Origin: Falsiroseomonas algicola
Lineage (GTDB): Bacteria; Pseudomonadota; Alphaproteobacteria; Acetobacterales; Acetobacteraceae
Length of the DNA stretch: 64,000 nucleotides
Assembly (NCBI RefSeq): GCF_011040385.1
Contig: NZ_JAAIKB010000010.1
Span: forward strand, 120,979 to 184,978
Reading direction: 5' to 3'
A program made the translations under genes and the position numbers. This document shows positions 1-9,195 of this stretch, piece after piece (the first letter of the stretch is position 1; every line of letters starts with the position of its first letter). The notes beneath the pieces were generated by a model, which saw nothing but the letters and a program-made list of their open reading frames with translations, was not told the origin of the DNA and did not search any database.

Positions 1-1
1 C

Positions 2-415
2 CTGCCGGGCCACGCGCCCTATTCCTGGCTGCCGGCGCCCTTCACCGCGCCGGAGCAGGTCTTCTTCAACGTGCCGCTCTACAACATGCTGGGGGCGGTC
101 TGCCTGGTGGCGGCGGTGTCGCGGGGCTTCGCCGGGCGCTGGCTGTCATCCCGGCCGCTGCAATGGCTGGGGGACCTGTCCTATGCCGGCTACCTGCTGC
201 ACCTGCCGCTGCTGTGCTCGCTCTCGGCGGGCCTCTATCTGGCGCTGCCGCGGGGCGATGTGGCGCTGCTGGTCAACCTGCTGGTCTATGTCGCCGTCGT
301 GCTGGCGCTCGCCGCGCCCTATACGGCCACCGTCGATGCGGCGGGCATTCGCTGGGCGCGGCGCTTCGGCGAATGGGTGGCGCGCCCGCCGGGCGCGCCG
401 CGCGCAGCCGGGTAG
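2..415 (+). CDS. acyltransferase 3 family protein, C-terminal part (cut by window edge)
   Basis: The reading frame is open from the first bases of the window, so only the last 137 residues are visible. They contain two or three hydrophobic membrane segments and the stretch LGDLSYAGYLLHLPLL, which matches the conserved late-helix motif of OafA/YrhL-type acyltransferase 3 proteins (SYxxYLxHxP). These are integral membrane enzymes that O-acylate sugars or other surface molecules. The substrate cannot be told because the N-terminal catalytic half lies outside the window. It converges with the SDR gene that ends 6 bases downstream on the other strand. Confidence 0.8.
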   Translation: MPGHAPYSWLPAPFTAPEQVFFNVPLYNMLGAVCLVAAVSRGFAGRWLSSRPLQWLGDLSYAGYLLHLPLLCSLSAGLYLALPRGDVALLVNLLVYVAVVLALAAPYTATVDAAGIRWARRFGEWVARPPGAPRAAG

Positions 416-421
416 CGCCTC

Positions 422-1201
422 CTACCCCCGGAACATCCCCCCGCCATCCACGTCCACCACGGTGCCGTTCACATAGGCGCCGCGCGGCCCGCTCAGGAAC
501 ACCGTCAGGTCCGCGATCTCCCGCGCCTCGATCGGCCGGCCGAAGGGCAGCCCGGTCAGCGTCTCCGCCCAGCGCTCCTCATCGCCGAACTTCAGCTTCG
601 CGTTGACGCGGGCCTGCGTCTCCATCCGGTCCGTGCGGGTCGCGGCCGGATTGATGCCGAAGACCCGCACGCCCATCGCCTGCGTCGCGCCGCCAAGCGC
701 CGAGGTGAAGGCGATCAGCGCCGCATTGCCGGCGCCGCCGCAGACATAGCCCATACGGGGTGCGCGCCCGGCCATGCCGATGATGTTGCAGATGACGCCC
801 GCGCGCCGCTCCTCCATCCCCGGGAGGTAGAGCTGGCACAGATGGATGTAGCCCATGACCTTGAGGTCCCAGGCCTGCTGCCAGCGGGCGATCGGGATGT
901 CCTGCAGCCGGCCGGAGGGGATGGCGCCGGCATTGTTCACCAGGATGTCGATCTGCGCGTGGGCGGCATGCACCCGCTCCCGCTCCTCGGCCTTGGACAG
1001 GTCGGCGGCCATCGTCTCGACGCGCACCTGCGCCGCGCCGCGCACCTTGTCGGCGGCCGCGGCCAGCGCCGCGGCATCGCGCCCGACCAGCACCACATCG
1101 GCGCCTTCCCGGGCGAACCCCTCCGCGCAGGCCAGGCCGATGCCTTTCGATCCGCCCGTCACCAGCACGCGCTTGCCGGCGACGCCCATCTCCATGGCCA
1201 T
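422..1201 (-). CDS. SDR family oxidoreductase with atypical active site
   Basis: A 259-residue Rossmann-fold short-chain dehydrogenase. The N-terminal NAD(P)-binding motif is VTGGSKGIGLA, and the NNAG motif is present as VNNAGAIPS. The start is the ATG at 1201, two bases after the stop of the upstream TPP-enzyme gene; the open frame extends further upstream but reads as shadow sequence. The usual Ser-Tyr-x3-Lys active site is not intact. The tyrosine is in GYVCGGAGNAALIAF, where glycine stands at the lysine position, and the serine position reads G in NIIGMAG. The pair with the TPP enzyme looks like an operon. The substrate is unknown; a C-C-lyase product such as an aldehyde or ketone is plausible. 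Confidence 0.88.
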   Translation of the reverse strand: MAMEMGVAGKRVLVTGGSKGIGLACAEGFAREGADVVLVGRDAAALAAAADKVRGAAQVRVETMAADLSKAEERERVHAAHAQIDILVNNAGAIPSGRLQDIPIARWQQAWDLKVMGYIHLCQLYLPGMEERRAGVICNIIGMAGRAPRMGYVCGGAGNAALIAFTSALGGATQAMGVRVFGINPAATRTDRMETQARVNAKLKFGDEERWAETLTGLPFGRPIEAREIADLTVFLSGPRGAYVNGTVVDVDGGGMFRG

Positions 1202-1203
1202 GC

Positions 1204-2745
1204 TCAGACCTCCATCTCGATCAGGAAGGGCGCGTCGGAGGCGAAGCTCTGCTGCATGAGGTCGGCCACGCCTTCCAGCGTGCCGGTCCGCGCCGCCTCC
1301 ACGCCCATGCCGTTCGCCAGCTTCACCCAATCCAGGTTCGGATTGCCGAGGTCCATCATGTCCAGCGCCGTGCGGCCGGGATTGGCGCCAACGCCCTGAT
1401 ATTCGCCGAGCAGGATCTGGTACTTGCGGTTGGAGATGACGATCGTCGTGATCGGCAGCCTCTCCCGCGCCTGGGTCCAGAGCGCCTGCAGCGTGTACAT
1501 GCCCGACCCGTCGGCCTGCAGGTTGATCACGCGCCGGCCGGGCGCGCCGATGGCCGCCCCCGTGGCGAGCGGGATGCCGCAGCCGATGGCGCCGCCGGTG
1601 ATGTGCACCCAGTCATGCGCCGGCGCATTGTGGGTGAACTTGTAGAAGCCGCGGCCGAAGGAGACGCTTTCATCCGCGATGACCGCGTTCTCCGGCATCA
1701 GCGCCGCCAGCGTCTGCGCCAGGCCCTCCGGCGTCGGCTTGCCGCGCACGGGGTCGGGCCGCGGGCCGGCATCCGGGATCGCCGCCGCGCCGGCGCCGAG
1801 CTCGTCCGCCAGCGCGGTCAGCGCCTGGATCGGGTCATGCTCGTAGCGCGTCAGCAGGACGATGTCGGCGTCCTCCCGGTGGTGGCGGGATGGCTTGTTG
1901 GGATAGGCGAAGAAGCCGACGGGGGCTTTGCTGTTCACCAAAATGATGGTGGTGAAGGGCTTCAGCGCCTCGATCGCGAGGTCCGCGGGATAGGGCACGC
2001 GTTCCAGCTGCATCCGCCCGCGGCCGCGCGCCACCTTGGCGTTCGACATCTCCGCCAGGATGGTGGCCCCCGTCGCCTGGCCGATGCGCCAGGCCAGCGC
2101 CTGCGCTTCCTCGGTCAGGGCGAGGCCGCCCAGCAGGATCAGCACGTTGGACCGCTCCCGCAGCACCTTCGCCGCGTTGCGCACGGCATGCGGGTCCGCC
2201 TGAGGTCGCGCCGGCACGGGCAGCGCCGCGGCCGGGCCGCCCGGCGCCTCGTCCCAGCAGGTGTCGGAGGGCAGGATCAGCGTCGCGATCTGCCCGGGGG
2301 AGGTCATGGCCGCCTGCACGGCGGTGGCGGCATCGCGCCCGACCTCATCCGCCCGCGCGACCGTGCGCGTCCAGCCGGAGACGGCGCGGGCGAAGCCTTC
2401 CGTATCCGCGGTCAGCTGCGCATCGAGCGGGCGGTGGTAGGTCGCCTGGTCGCCGACGCAGTTGACCATGGCGGAGCGCGCCCGGCGGGCGTTGTGGAGG
2501 TTCGCCAGGCCATTGGCGAGGCCCGGGCCGCAATGCAGCAGCGTGGCCGCCGGCTTGCCCGCCATGCGGAAATAGCCATCCGCCATGCCGGTGACGACAT
2601 TCTCCTGAAGCCCCAGCACGCAGCGCATCCCGGGGATGCGGTCCAGCGCCGCGACAAAATGCATCTCGCTGGTGCCCGGGTTGGCGAAACAGGTATCGAC
2701 CCCCGCCCCCAGCAATGTGTGCACCAGGCTTTCGGCTCCGTTCAC
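1204..2745 (-). CDS. thiamine-diphosphate-dependent enzyme, acetolactate synthase large-subunit family
   Basis: A 513-residue protein with the three-domain layout of the IlvB/benzoylformate decarboxylase superfamily. The PYR-domain catalytic glutamate is in LGLQENVVTGMADGY. The C-terminal PP domain has a variant Mg/TPP motif, ADGSGMYTLQALW (alanine for the first glycine), followed by NRKY. GTG at 2745 is chosen as start because an AGGGGGAG ribosome-binding site precedes it and the protein then begins like its family (NGAESLVHTLLGAGVD). No small regulatory subunit is adjacent, so a catabolic role (2-oxoacid decarboxylation or carboligation) is more likely than branched-chain amino acid synthesis. 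It is followed within 2 nt by the SDR gene. Confidence 0.88.
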   Translation of the reverse strand: MNGAESLVHTLLGAGVDTCFANPGTSEMHFVAALDRIPGMRCVLGLQENVVTGMADGYFRMAGKPAATLLHCGPGLANGLANLHNARRARSAMVNCVGDQATYHRPLDAQLTADTEGFARAVSGWTRTVARADEVGRDAATAVQAAMTSPGQIATLILPSDTCWDEAPGGPAAALPVPARPQADPHAVRNAAKVLRERSNVLILLGGLALTEEAQALAWRIGQATGATILAEMSNAKVARGRGRMQLERVPYPADLAIEALKPFTTIILVNSKAPVGFFAYPNKPSRHHREDADIVLLTRYEHDPIQALTALADELGAGAAAIPDAGPRPDPVRGKPTPEGLAQTLAALMPENAVIADESVSFGRGFYKFTHNAPAHDWVHITGGAIGCGIPLATGAAIGAPGRRVINLQADGSGMYTLQALWTQARERLPITTIVISNRKYQILLGEYQGVGANPGRTALDMMDLGNPNLDWVKLANGMGVEAARTGTLEGVADLMQQSFASDAPFLIEMEV

Positions 2746-2936
2746 TCTAGCGGCTCCCCCTTGCGATGGTCCGGGAGGGTGCGCGGGCGCGGCGAAGGCC
2801 GCAAGGGGAGCAAAGCCGCATAGGTTTTGCCTTACCCCGGGGTGACAGCGCCGCAATACTGACGCAGTTTTCTCCGAATGATCCAAGACCCGCTCCAGGG
2901 GGGCTGGCGGGCTGGATCACGGATTGGGGACCGCCG
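2746..2936. promoter_or_regulatory. divergent intergenic region between the TPP-enzyme and MFS/spermidine-synthase genes
   Basis: About 190 bases separate the two divergent starts, so promoters for both units must lie here. The part near 2820-2880 is less GC-rich than its surroundings (TAGGTTTTGCC, GCAATACTGACGCAGTTTTC). No operator or unambiguous -35/-10 pair could be assigned by eye. Confidence 0.35.
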
Positions 2937-5207
2937 ATGCCACGCTTGGCCATCGCCTTCTTCTGCTCGGGCTTCGGCGCCCTGCTTTGCCAGATCGTCT
3001 GGCAGCGCATGCTGGGCATCTTCGCGGGGTCGGACACGATCTCCGCCGCGCTGGTCGTCGGCGCCTTCCTCGCGGGGCTCGGCCTCGGCTCCATCATCGG
3101 CGCCAAGGTGGCGGACCGGCTCTCGCCCTACCGCGCCATGATCGGCTTCGCCCTGGCGGAGGGCGGCGTCGCGCTCTTCGCCCTGGTGTCGAAATTCTTC
3201 CTCTATGACTTCCTGGCGATGGACCTGGCCGGCGTCGTGGACGATCCGATCGCCATCTTCGCGCTCTGCTTCGCCGGCCTCGTGCTGCCCACCACGCTGA
3301 TGGGTGCCTCCCTGCCGCTGCTGGCCCGCGCCATCGCGGACCGGCTGGACACGGTGGCGGAGCGGATCAGCAGCCTCTACGGCCTCAACACGCTGGGTGC
3401 CGGCCTCGGCGCGCTGCTGGGCGGCTGGTTCATCGTCGGCAATCTCGGCTTCGTCGGCGCGCTGGTGCTGGCCGCGGGGCTCGACCTGGTGGCGGCGGTG
3501 CTGGCGCTGACCCTGCTGCCGACGCTCGGCCGCGCCGCGCCCACCGCGCCCTCTCGCACCACCCAGGCCGCCGGCACGGCGGAGCCCTTCGGCAGCCTGA
3601 AGCTCTGGTGCCTGCTGGTCTTCCTGTCGGGCTACGTGATCGTGGCGCTGGAGATCGTCTGGGTGCGGCTGCTGGGCCAGGTGGGGCAGTACCACGCCTA
3701 CCTCTTCCCGACGGTGCTCGGCATCTTCCTGCTGGCGGACGGCCTCGGCATGGCGGTCGCGGCGCGGATGGTGCGGAAGCTGAAGGACCCCCGCCCGGCC
3801 TTCTTCATCACCCAGGCCGGCGGCTTCGCCCTGGCCGCGGTGCTGATCCTGGCGCTGTTCATCGCCCTGCCCTACTGGCCGATCAACCAGTTCCTCTCGG
3901 CCGATGTGCAGCGACTGCGGGGCGGCGGCCTGGCCACCACCGTCATCCTGACGCTGATCGTGGTGGGCCCGCCTTCCTTCCTGATCGGCATGACCTTCCC
4001 CTTCGTCCAGCGCGCCGTGCAGCAGGATCTGGCCTCGGTCGGTGCGCGGGTCGGCTGGGTGCAGCTGGCCAACATCCTCGGCAATGCCGCGGGGTCCATC
4101 GGCACGGGCATCGTCACCTTCCACCTGCTCGGCACCGCCGGCACGCTGAAGCTGCTGGCCGGGCTTTCGGTGCTGCTGATGGCAGGCTGGCTCTGGAAGG
4201 AAGGCCGCGGCCGCAAGCCGGAGATGGCGCTGGCCGCCGCCTGCGCGCTGGCGCTGGTGGCGCTGCCGGGCAATGCCACGCTCTGGTCCCGCCTGCATGC
4301 CGAACAGCCCAACCACGTTGTCGCCTGGGCGGAGGACCGCTCCGGCGTCGCCTTCTTCCGCGACGACAACCAGGCGGGGCAGCAGGGTCCGCACGGCCCC
4401 TTCTTCATCCAGGGCTTCTCGCAGGGCCGCATCCCCTTCCTGCCGATCCACCAGTTCCTCGGCGCCGTCGGCCCGCTGGTGCATCCCGACCCGCGCATGG
4501 TGCTCTGCATCGGCATCGGCTCCGGCGGCACGCCCTGGGCGGCCGGCGTGTCGCCGGCCACGCAGCAGGTCCGGGCGATCGAGCTGGTGGGTCCCGTGCT
4601 GACGGCGCTGGAGCAGATCGGCAAACGCTACCCCCAGGGCCCGATCGCCGAGATGTTCCGCAACCCCCGCTGGCAGCTGGAATACGGCGATGGCCGCCGG
4701 GCGCTGTCCAAGGGCGACCAGCTCTATGACGTGATCCAGGCGGATGCGATCCTGCCGGAGGGGTCGCATTCCGGCCTGCTCTATTCGGAGGAGTTCCTCC
4801 AGCAGGTCCGCCGCCGCCTGGCGCCCGGTGGGATCTATGTCCAGTGGGCGCCGACGGAGCGGGTGGTGGAGACCTTCAGCGCCGTCTTCCCGCACACGCT
4901 GCTGCTGATGCCCTCCTCCGTCATTATCGGGTCCGACCGGCCGATCCCCTATGACGCATCGGCACTCGCCCGCCGCTTCGCGGATCCCGCGGTGCAGGCG
5001 CATCTGGCGCGGGGCAACACGGGGTTCAGCGACTATGCCGGCCTGTTCAGCCGCCCGCCGCTGGCCTGGAACCCGGCCACGCCGCGCGTCGGCGCCACGC
5101 TGACGGATGTCTTCCCGCGGGACGAGTTCTACCTGAACAACACCGTCACCGGCACGCAGGCGCTGGCGCGGCCGCAGGACCTGCTGCTGCGCGCGGCGCA
5201 TCGGTAG
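2937..5207 (+). CDS. fused MFS-type membrane / spermidine-synthase-like protein
   Basis: A 756-residue protein. Roughly the first 470 residues form many hydrophobic helices, starting MPRLAIAFFCSGFGALLCQI. The last 270 residues resemble a spermidine-synthase/methyltransferase fold, with a SAM-type glycine motif in MVLCIGIGSGGTPWAAG and the later signature LAPGGIYVQWAP. This domain pairing is common in bacterial 'fused MFS/spermidine synthase' proteins, whose reaction is mostly undefined. The ATG at 2937 fits the membrane start and follows a GGGGA element; the frame is open upstream but without membrane-protein character. It is divergent from the TPP-enzyme gene. Polyamine synthesis is only a family label and should not be assumed. 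Confidence 0.88.
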   Translation: MPRLAIAFFCSGFGALLCQIVWQRMLGIFAGSDTISAALVVGAFLAGLGLGSIIGAKVADRLSPYRAMIGFALAEGGVALFALVSKFFLYDFLAMDLAGVVDDPIAIFALCFAGLVLPTTLMGASLPLLARAIADRLDTVAERISSLYGLNTLGAGLGALLGGWFIVGNLGFVGALVLAAGLDLVAAVLALTLLPTLGRAAPTAPSRTTQAAGTAEPFGSLKLWCLLVFLSGYVIVALEIVWVRLLGQVGQYHAYLFPTVLGIFLLADGLGMAVAARMVRKLKDPRPAFFITQAGGFALAAVLILALFIALPYWPINQFLSADVQRLRGGGLATTVILTLIVVGPPSFLIGMTFPFVQRAVQQDLASVGARVGWVQLANILGNAAGSIGTGIVTFHLLGTAGTLKLLAGLSVLLMAGWLWKEGRGRKPEMALAAACALALVALPGNATLWSRLHAEQPNHVVAWAEDRSGVAFFRDDNQAGQQGPHGPFFIQGFSQGRIPFLPIHQFLGAVGPLVHPDPRMVLCIGIGSGGTPWAAGVSPATQQVRAIELVGPVLTALEQIGKRYPQGPIAEMFRNPRWQLEYGDGRRALSKGDQLYDVIQADAILPEGSHSGLLYSEEFLQQVRRRLAPGGIYVQWAPTERVVETFSAVFPHTLLLMPSSVIIGSDRPIPYDASALARRFADPAVQAHLARGNTGFSDYAGLFSRPPLAWNPATPRVGATLTDVFPRDEFYLNNTVTGTQALARPQDLLLRAAHR

Positions 5208-5275
5208 TGGCGCATCGGCTGGCGGGACGGGATCGCGCGTTCTAGATTCGGGCGCCCTGCACACGGAGTCGCGGC

Positions 5276-5731
5276 GTGAAGAAGGTCCTGGTCTTCGGCT
5301 TCATCTGCGGGGCGCTCGCGGTGATCGTCTTCCACCAGGGCACGCTCTGGGTGCTGTATCACCAGTTCCCGCTGATCAAGGCCGTGACGGGGGCGGCCGA
5401 CGCCTTCCGGCCGCAGGGGCCGGGCTTCAGCCTGCGCGGCGTTCCGCCCTGGAACGTCCCCCAGGTGGTCTCCATGGCCTTCTGGGGCGGGCTCTGGGGC
5501 ATCCTGCTGGCGGCGCTGATCCGCTGGGTTCGCATCCCCGACCTGATGGGCGGCTTCGTCATCGGCATGGTGGCGACCGTGGTCGCCATGACGGTGGTGG
5601 CGCAGATGAAGGGCCTGCCCATGTGGGCCGGTGGCAATTCCATCGCGATCTGGCGGGCGGTGCTGCTGAACGGCGCCTGGGGCTGGGGCACCGCGATGCT
5701 GCTGCGGCCCTTCGTGCTGAGGGGCGATTGA
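5276..5731 (+). CDS. hypothetical small integral membrane protein
   Basis: A 151-residue protein starting at GTG 5276 (MKKVLVFGFICGALAVIV) with a GGAG element just upstream. Four hydrophobic segments are visible, near residues 5-25, 60-82, 88-112 and 120-142. It carries no motif I recognise. It lies 68 bases after the MFS/spermidine-synthase gene on the same strand and may share its transcript. Its function is unknown. Confidence 0.75.
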   Translation: MKKVLVFGFICGALAVIVFHQGTLWVLYHQFPLIKAVTGAADAFRPQGPGFSLRGVPPWNVPQVVSMAFWGGLWGILLAALIRWVRIPDLMGGFVIGMVATVVAMTVVAQMKGLPMWAGGNSIAIWRAVLLNGAWGWGTAMLLRPFVLRGD

Positions 5732-6193
5732 TGCCGATGGCCGGCTGCGGCGGCGGCTGGCCGCCACGGCCTTCCGCGCCGGCTGCTTCGCGGCTGCAGG
5801 CCAACCCTCCTCATCGCGAGCGGGTAAAGGGGATTTAGGACTACAGCGTCTTTAGCCGTTTAGCCGGGTTATGCACCTTTAGTCGCGATTCAGCGGGATG
5901 GCCGCCGGACGCCGCCGGCCTGCGAGGCGAGGCTTTTCAAGGACATGGCCATCTCGACCGGGGCGACCAGCCCGGGACGCTGCGCCATGCGGAGACGTCT
6001 CAAATAAGAAATCCGCGACCTGTCCGGCTGAGCGCAGCTCCGCCCGCGATGGCTGGAACATAACGGGAAAATGGTGGCAATGCCAGCGGAAAGCGGCGGC
6101 AACCGCGCGGGCCGGGTCCGCAGGCCCGTTCCATGATCAAGGGCACGACGACCATCCCGACCCGCCGCCGCAAGCGGCTGTCGGCGGGGCCCC
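5732..6193. other. 462-base gene-poor gap with a CTTTAG-bounded motif
   Basis: No convincing gene was found. Short ORFs on both strands lack ribosome-binding sites and protein-like composition. An AT-richer stretch near 5830-5900 contains the CTTTAGCCG...TTATGC...TTTAG motif that recurs inverted at 60022-60053. The rest is GC-rich and unremarkable. Confidence 0.5.
5850..5882 (+). repeat. CTTTAG-bounded 33-bp repeat, copy 1
   Basis: The sequence begins CTTTAGCCG, contains GCCGGGTTATGC and ends CTTTAG. It matches the reverse complement of 60022-60053 at most positions (same CTTTAGCCG start, central GCCG then TTATGC, TTTAG end). Both copies lie in gene-poor gaps. It could be a recombination or element end; this is not proven. 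Confidence 0.4.
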
Positions 6194-7348
6194 TCAGCCC
6201 GTCAGCCGCGCGAGCAGCGCCGTCAGCTCCGCCTGGTGGCGGCAGCCGGTCTTGCGGCGGATCGCCGCCAGGTGGCTCCGCGCCGTCGTCACCGCGATGC
6301 GACGGGCCTGCGCGTGCTCCGTCACCGTCTTGCCGGCCGCCAGCGCCGCCGCCAGCGCACCCTCCGCCGCGGTCAGGCCGAAGGCCTGGCGCAGCAGCGG
6401 CGCGCGCGGCCGCGGCCGCTGGTCGTCATCCGTCACCAGCAGCATGACGCCGGTGAAGCCCTCCGGCATGCCCAGTGCCTCCAGCCGGCTCAGCGGCAGG
6501 ACCTGCACCAGCCAGGGCGCGCCGCCGGACCGGCGCGGCAGGGTCAGGCCGGCGGCGTCCGGCATCATCTTCACCTTGCCATCCAGCGCCAGGATGGCCG
6601 CGCCCACGCCGCGCGCCAGGGATTGGCGCGCCTGCGGGTCGAAGGAGCTCAGCCCGCCATCCTGCACGAAGGACAGGCCATCATCCTCCGCCACCATCAT
6701 GTCCAGCGCGGGGTTGGTGACGATGGCGCGGCGGTGGCGGTCCAGCAGCATCACGCCCTGCCGCAGCGCCGCGAAGCCGGCCCTGAGCGCCCGCACCTGT
6801 TCCCAGCCCGCCGCCGCCAGCCGCGCCTCCGCGACCAGGGCGCGGCGGATCATGGCGTAGTAGGGCCGCAGCATCTCCTCCTCGGTGCGGGAGAAGGCGT
6901 CCGCCCGCATGGAGCGATGGAAGGCGATGCCGCCCACGATGCCGCCCGGCGCATGCACCAGCGCCGCCATGCAGTTGAAGGCGCCGTCGCGCGGCGCCGC
7001 CCATTCGTTCCAGATCGGCGTCCGCCGGAACAGCTCCGGCGCCACGACCCTGGCCATGTTCAGGATGCCGTCCGGCGCCTGCGCCGCCGCCTGCGCCCAG
7101 GGGTCATGCTTGATCCAGAAGCGGCCATATTCCGCCATCACTTCCGGCGCCGTGTTCGGGCTGCCCTCCGACCGGCTGTCGCGCGGCGTGCCATGCGCGA
7201 AGCGCATCAGGTGGACCGCATGGGTGCTGGTGCCGAGCCGCCGGGCCAGGGGCACCAGCGCGCTGGCGATGCTGCGACCGTCCAGGACCGCGGCGTAGAG
7301 GTCCAGCGCAAAGGCATCCGGATGAGGCAACTCGGGGCGGATGATCAC
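6194..7348 (-). CDS. LuxR-type helix-turn-helix transcriptional regulator
   Basis: A protein of about 384 residues. The last 65 residues form a LuxR/GerE-type DNA-binding domain (LTAAEGALAAALAAGKTV, then VTTARSHLAAIRRKTG with the typical recognition helix). The first 300 residues have no recognised sensor motif but include PAS-like stretches (GVMLLDRHRRAIVTNPALD). The start is uncertain: GTG at 7348 and TTG at 7351 are both possible and neither has a clear ribosome-binding site. It is divergent from fdhD with about 150 bases between, which makes it a candidate regulator of the molybdenum-cofactor/formate dehydrogenase genes (inference from position only). Confidence 0.82.
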   Translation of the reverse strand: MIIRPELPHPDAFALDLYAAVLDGRSIASALVPLARRLGTSTHAVHLMRFAHGTPRDSRSEGSPNTAPEVMAEYGRFWIKHDPWAQAAAQAPDGILNMARVVAPELFRRTPIWNEWAAPRDGAFNCMAALVHAPGGIVGGIAFHRSMRADAFSRTEEEMLRPYYAMIRRALVAEARLAAAGWEQVRALRAGFAALRQGVMLLDRHRRAIVTNPALDMMVAEDDGLSFVQDGGLSSFDPQARQSLARGVGAAILALDGKVKMMPDAAGLTLPRRSGGAPWLVQVLPLSRLEALGMPEGFTGVMLLVTDDDQRPRPRAPLLRQAFGLTAAEGALAAALAAGKTVTEHAQARRIAVTTARSHLAAIRRKTGCRHQAELTALLARLTG

Positions 7349-7351
7349 CAA

Positions 7352-7501
7352 ACGAGAATAGCACTATGCCCGGTCCCTGTTACAGAGCGAAAAGCGCGCC
7401 CCGGTGGAACGAACGCGGCCCTCCTCCCGCAGCCAGTGCCGGAACCTGCCAGGGGCGATCTCCGCTTGCAGGCACAACGCCCGCACCCCACCCTCCGCGA
7501 C
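7352..7501. promoter_or_regulatory. divergent promoter region between the LuxR-type gene and fdhD
   Basis: A 150-base spacer between divergent starts that should carry both promoters. A somewhat AT-richer stretch is at 7348-7395 (ACGAGAATAGCACTATG, CTGTTACAGAGCGAAAAG). No palindromic operator was obvious. Confidence 0.3.
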
Positions 7502-8398
7502 ATGACCGATACGCCACTTCGCGTGCAGCCCGACCCCGCCGATCCGCGCCTGACACGTCGTGTCACGGGGATCGATCACCTTGGCCAGCCCATCGAGACC
7601 AGCGTCACCGTCGAACGCCCCCTGACCCTCTACCTCAACGGGCAGGAGATCGTGACCATGATGACCATCCTCGACCGGCCGGAGGACCTCGCCATCGGCT
7701 ACCTGCTGAACCAGGGGATGCTGAAACGGCAAGACCGGATTGCCGCTATCGACTATGACGAGGATCTCCAGGTCGTCGTCGTCCGCACCGACGCCAGGAC
7801 GAACTTCGAGGAGAAGCTGAAGAAGAAGACCCTCACCTCCGGCTGCGCCCAGGGCACCGCCTTCGGCGACCTCATGGAGGATTTCGCGAGTGTCCGGCTT
7901 CCGGTGTCAGCCGAGCTGCGGACCTCTTGGCTCTACCGCCTGCTGCACCGGATCAACACCCTGCCGAGCCTCTACCTCGAGGCCGGCGCCATCCATGGCT
8001 GCGCCCTCGCCCGCCAGGACCAGCCCATCGTCTACATGGAAGACGTCGGCCGCCACAACGCGGTGGACAAGATCGCGGGCTGGATGTTCCGCAACGGCGA
8101 AGGCCCGGAGGACAAGATCTTCTACACCACCGGCCGCCTGACCTCGGAGATGGTGATCAAGACCGTCCGCATGGGCATCCCCATCCTGGTGTCCCGGTCC
8201 GGCTTCACCGCCTGGGGCGTCGAGTTGGCGCGGGAGGCGAACCTGACCCTGATCGGCCGCTGCAAGGGCAAGCGCTTCGTGGCGCTGGCCGGGGAAAGCC
8301 GCATCGTCTTCGACGCCGACCCCGCCTATGTGCCGGAGGAAAGTGCCAAGCACTGGCGCAAGAACAGCGCGGAGGCGATGGGTGCCGATGCGGAGTGA
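7502..8398 (+). CDS. fdhD: formate dehydrogenase accessory sulfurtransferase FdhD
   Basis: A 298-residue protein matching FdhD across its length. Visible family features are the [18 protein letters not shown] start region, the active-loop segment [12 protein letters not shown], and [15 protein letters not shown] followed by [13 protein letters not shown]. FdhD moves sulfur from a cysteine desulfurase onto bis-MGD cofactor before it enters formate dehydrogenase. Only the first cysteine of the E. coli CxxC loop is present here. ATG 7502 is the start at which family similarity begins; the frame is open for 1.2 kb upstream but that is shadow sequence. Its 3' end overlaps mobA by 11 bases, so the two are translationally coupled. 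Confidence 0.96.
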   Translation: MTDTPLRVQPDPADPRLTRRVTGIDHLGQPIETSVTVERPLTLYLNGQEIVTMMTILDRPEDLAIGYLLNQGMLKRQDRIAAIDYDEDLQVVVVRTDARTNFEEKLKKKTLTSGCAQGTAFGDLMEDFASVRLPVSAELRTSWLYRLLHRINTLPSLYLEAGAIHGCALARQDQPIVYMEDVGRHNAVDKIAGWMFRNGEGPEDKIFYTTGRLTSEMVIKTVRMGIPILVSRSGFTAWGVELAREANLTLIGRCKGKRFVALAGESRIVFDADPAYVPEESAKHWRKNSAEAMGADAE

Positions 8399-9026
8399 CA
8401 CGCTCGCGGTCATCCTCGCCGGCGGCCTGGCGCGGCGGATGGGGGGTGGCGACAAGCCGCTCCGCCTGGTGGCCGGCCGCCCGCTGCTGGACCACCTGCT
8501 GGACCGGCTGCGCCCGCAGGTGCCGGCGGTGATCCTGAACGCCAATGGCGATCCGGCGCGCTTCGCCACCTATGGCCTGCCCGTGGTGGCGGACACGCTG
8601 CCCGACCATCCGGGGCCGCTCGCCGGCATCCTGGCGGCGCTGGACCATGCCGCGGCAGCGCATCCCGGCCTGCCCTGGGTGGTGTCGCTGACCGGCGACG
8701 CGCCCTTCATCCCGCTCGACCTCGTGGCGCGGCTGCATGCGGCGCGCGAGGCTGCCGGCGTGCCGCTCTCCTGCGCCCGCTCCGACGGCCAGACCCACCC
8801 GCCGATCGGCCTCTGGCCCGTCGCGCTGCGGCACGACCTCCGTGCCGCGCTGCTGGGGGGCGAGCGCAAGATCGACCGCTGGACGGCGCGCCATGGCTGC
8901 GCCCACGCCGATTGGGACACCGTGCCCTACGACCCCTTCTTCAACGCCAACGCCCCGGAAGACCTTGCCGAGGCCGAAGGCATCGCCCGCCACTTGCAAG
9001 TCGGCAATGTTGCAACGATAGAGTGA
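8388..9026 (+). CDS. mobA: molybdenum cofactor guanylyltransferase MobA
   Basis: A 212-residue nucleotidyltransferase. The signature [16 protein letters not shown] near the N-terminus binds GTP, and [10 protein letters not shown] carries the metal-binding aspartate. MobA attaches GMP to molybdopterin to make MGD for DMSO-reductase-family enzymes such as the formate dehydrogenase encoded downstream. The start ATG at 8388 lies inside the end of fdhD. The TGA stop at 9024-9026 is immediately followed by a copy of the family-1 hairpin repeat. Confidence 0.95.
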   Translation: MRSDTLAVILAGGLARRMGGGDKPLRLVAGRPLLDHLLDRLRPQVPAVILNANGDPARFATYGLPVVADTLPDHPGPLAGILAALDHAAAAHPGLPWVVSLTGDAPFIPLDLVARLHAAREAAGVPLSCARSDGQTHPPIGLWPVALRHDLRAALLGGERKIDRWTARHGCAHADWDTVPYDPFFNANAPEDLAEAEGIARHLQVGNVATIE

Positions 9027-9163
9027 AAACTGCGGGCCGGTCAGCCGACCGGCCCGAGCGCCCGGATGGGCGCCGCCGCTCACGCGGCGAAGCCAAGCAG
9101 GCCGGAGGCCTGCGCCCGGCGTCTGAGGGCCCTTGAGCGGCGACGCGAAAGGGCATTTGGTAT
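9026..9163 (+). repeat. family-1 multi-hairpin intergenic repeat, copy A
   Basis: Begins at the last base of the mobA stop codon. It holds in order: hairpin 1 (9034-9055, loop AGCC), hairpin 2 (GCGCCC, loop GGAT, 9058-9073), hairpin 3 (CGCCGC, loop TCAC, 9074-9089), linker AAGCCAAG, and hairpin 4 (CAGGCC-GGA-GGCCTG, 9098-9112). It continues into GTCTGAGGGC...GCGAAAGGGC and ends ATTTGGTAT. Copies B (10399-10565) and C (19166-19325) have the same order with different stem sequences that still pair. The left end is a degenerate form of the terminal inverted repeat. Confidence 0.85.
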
Positions 9164-9195
9164 GGTTGTGTCGCGCTTCTGGGGAGAACGCCCGC

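Noticed and set aside
2832..5264. 810-codon ORF on the minus strand opposite the MFS/spermidine-synthase gene
   Set aside because: Composition is Arg/Gln/His-rich with no motif; the opposite strand encodes a coherent membrane protein. It is a GC-rich shadow frame.
5945..6007. 20-codon ORF with ATG and TAA in the gap after the small membrane protein
   Set aside because: No ribosome-binding site, no conserved feature, and too short to separate from chance.
6236..7501. Upstream extension of the fdhD frame (about 420 codons)
   Set aside because: It is antisense to the LuxR-type gene and unlike FdhD; family similarity begins at ATG 7502.
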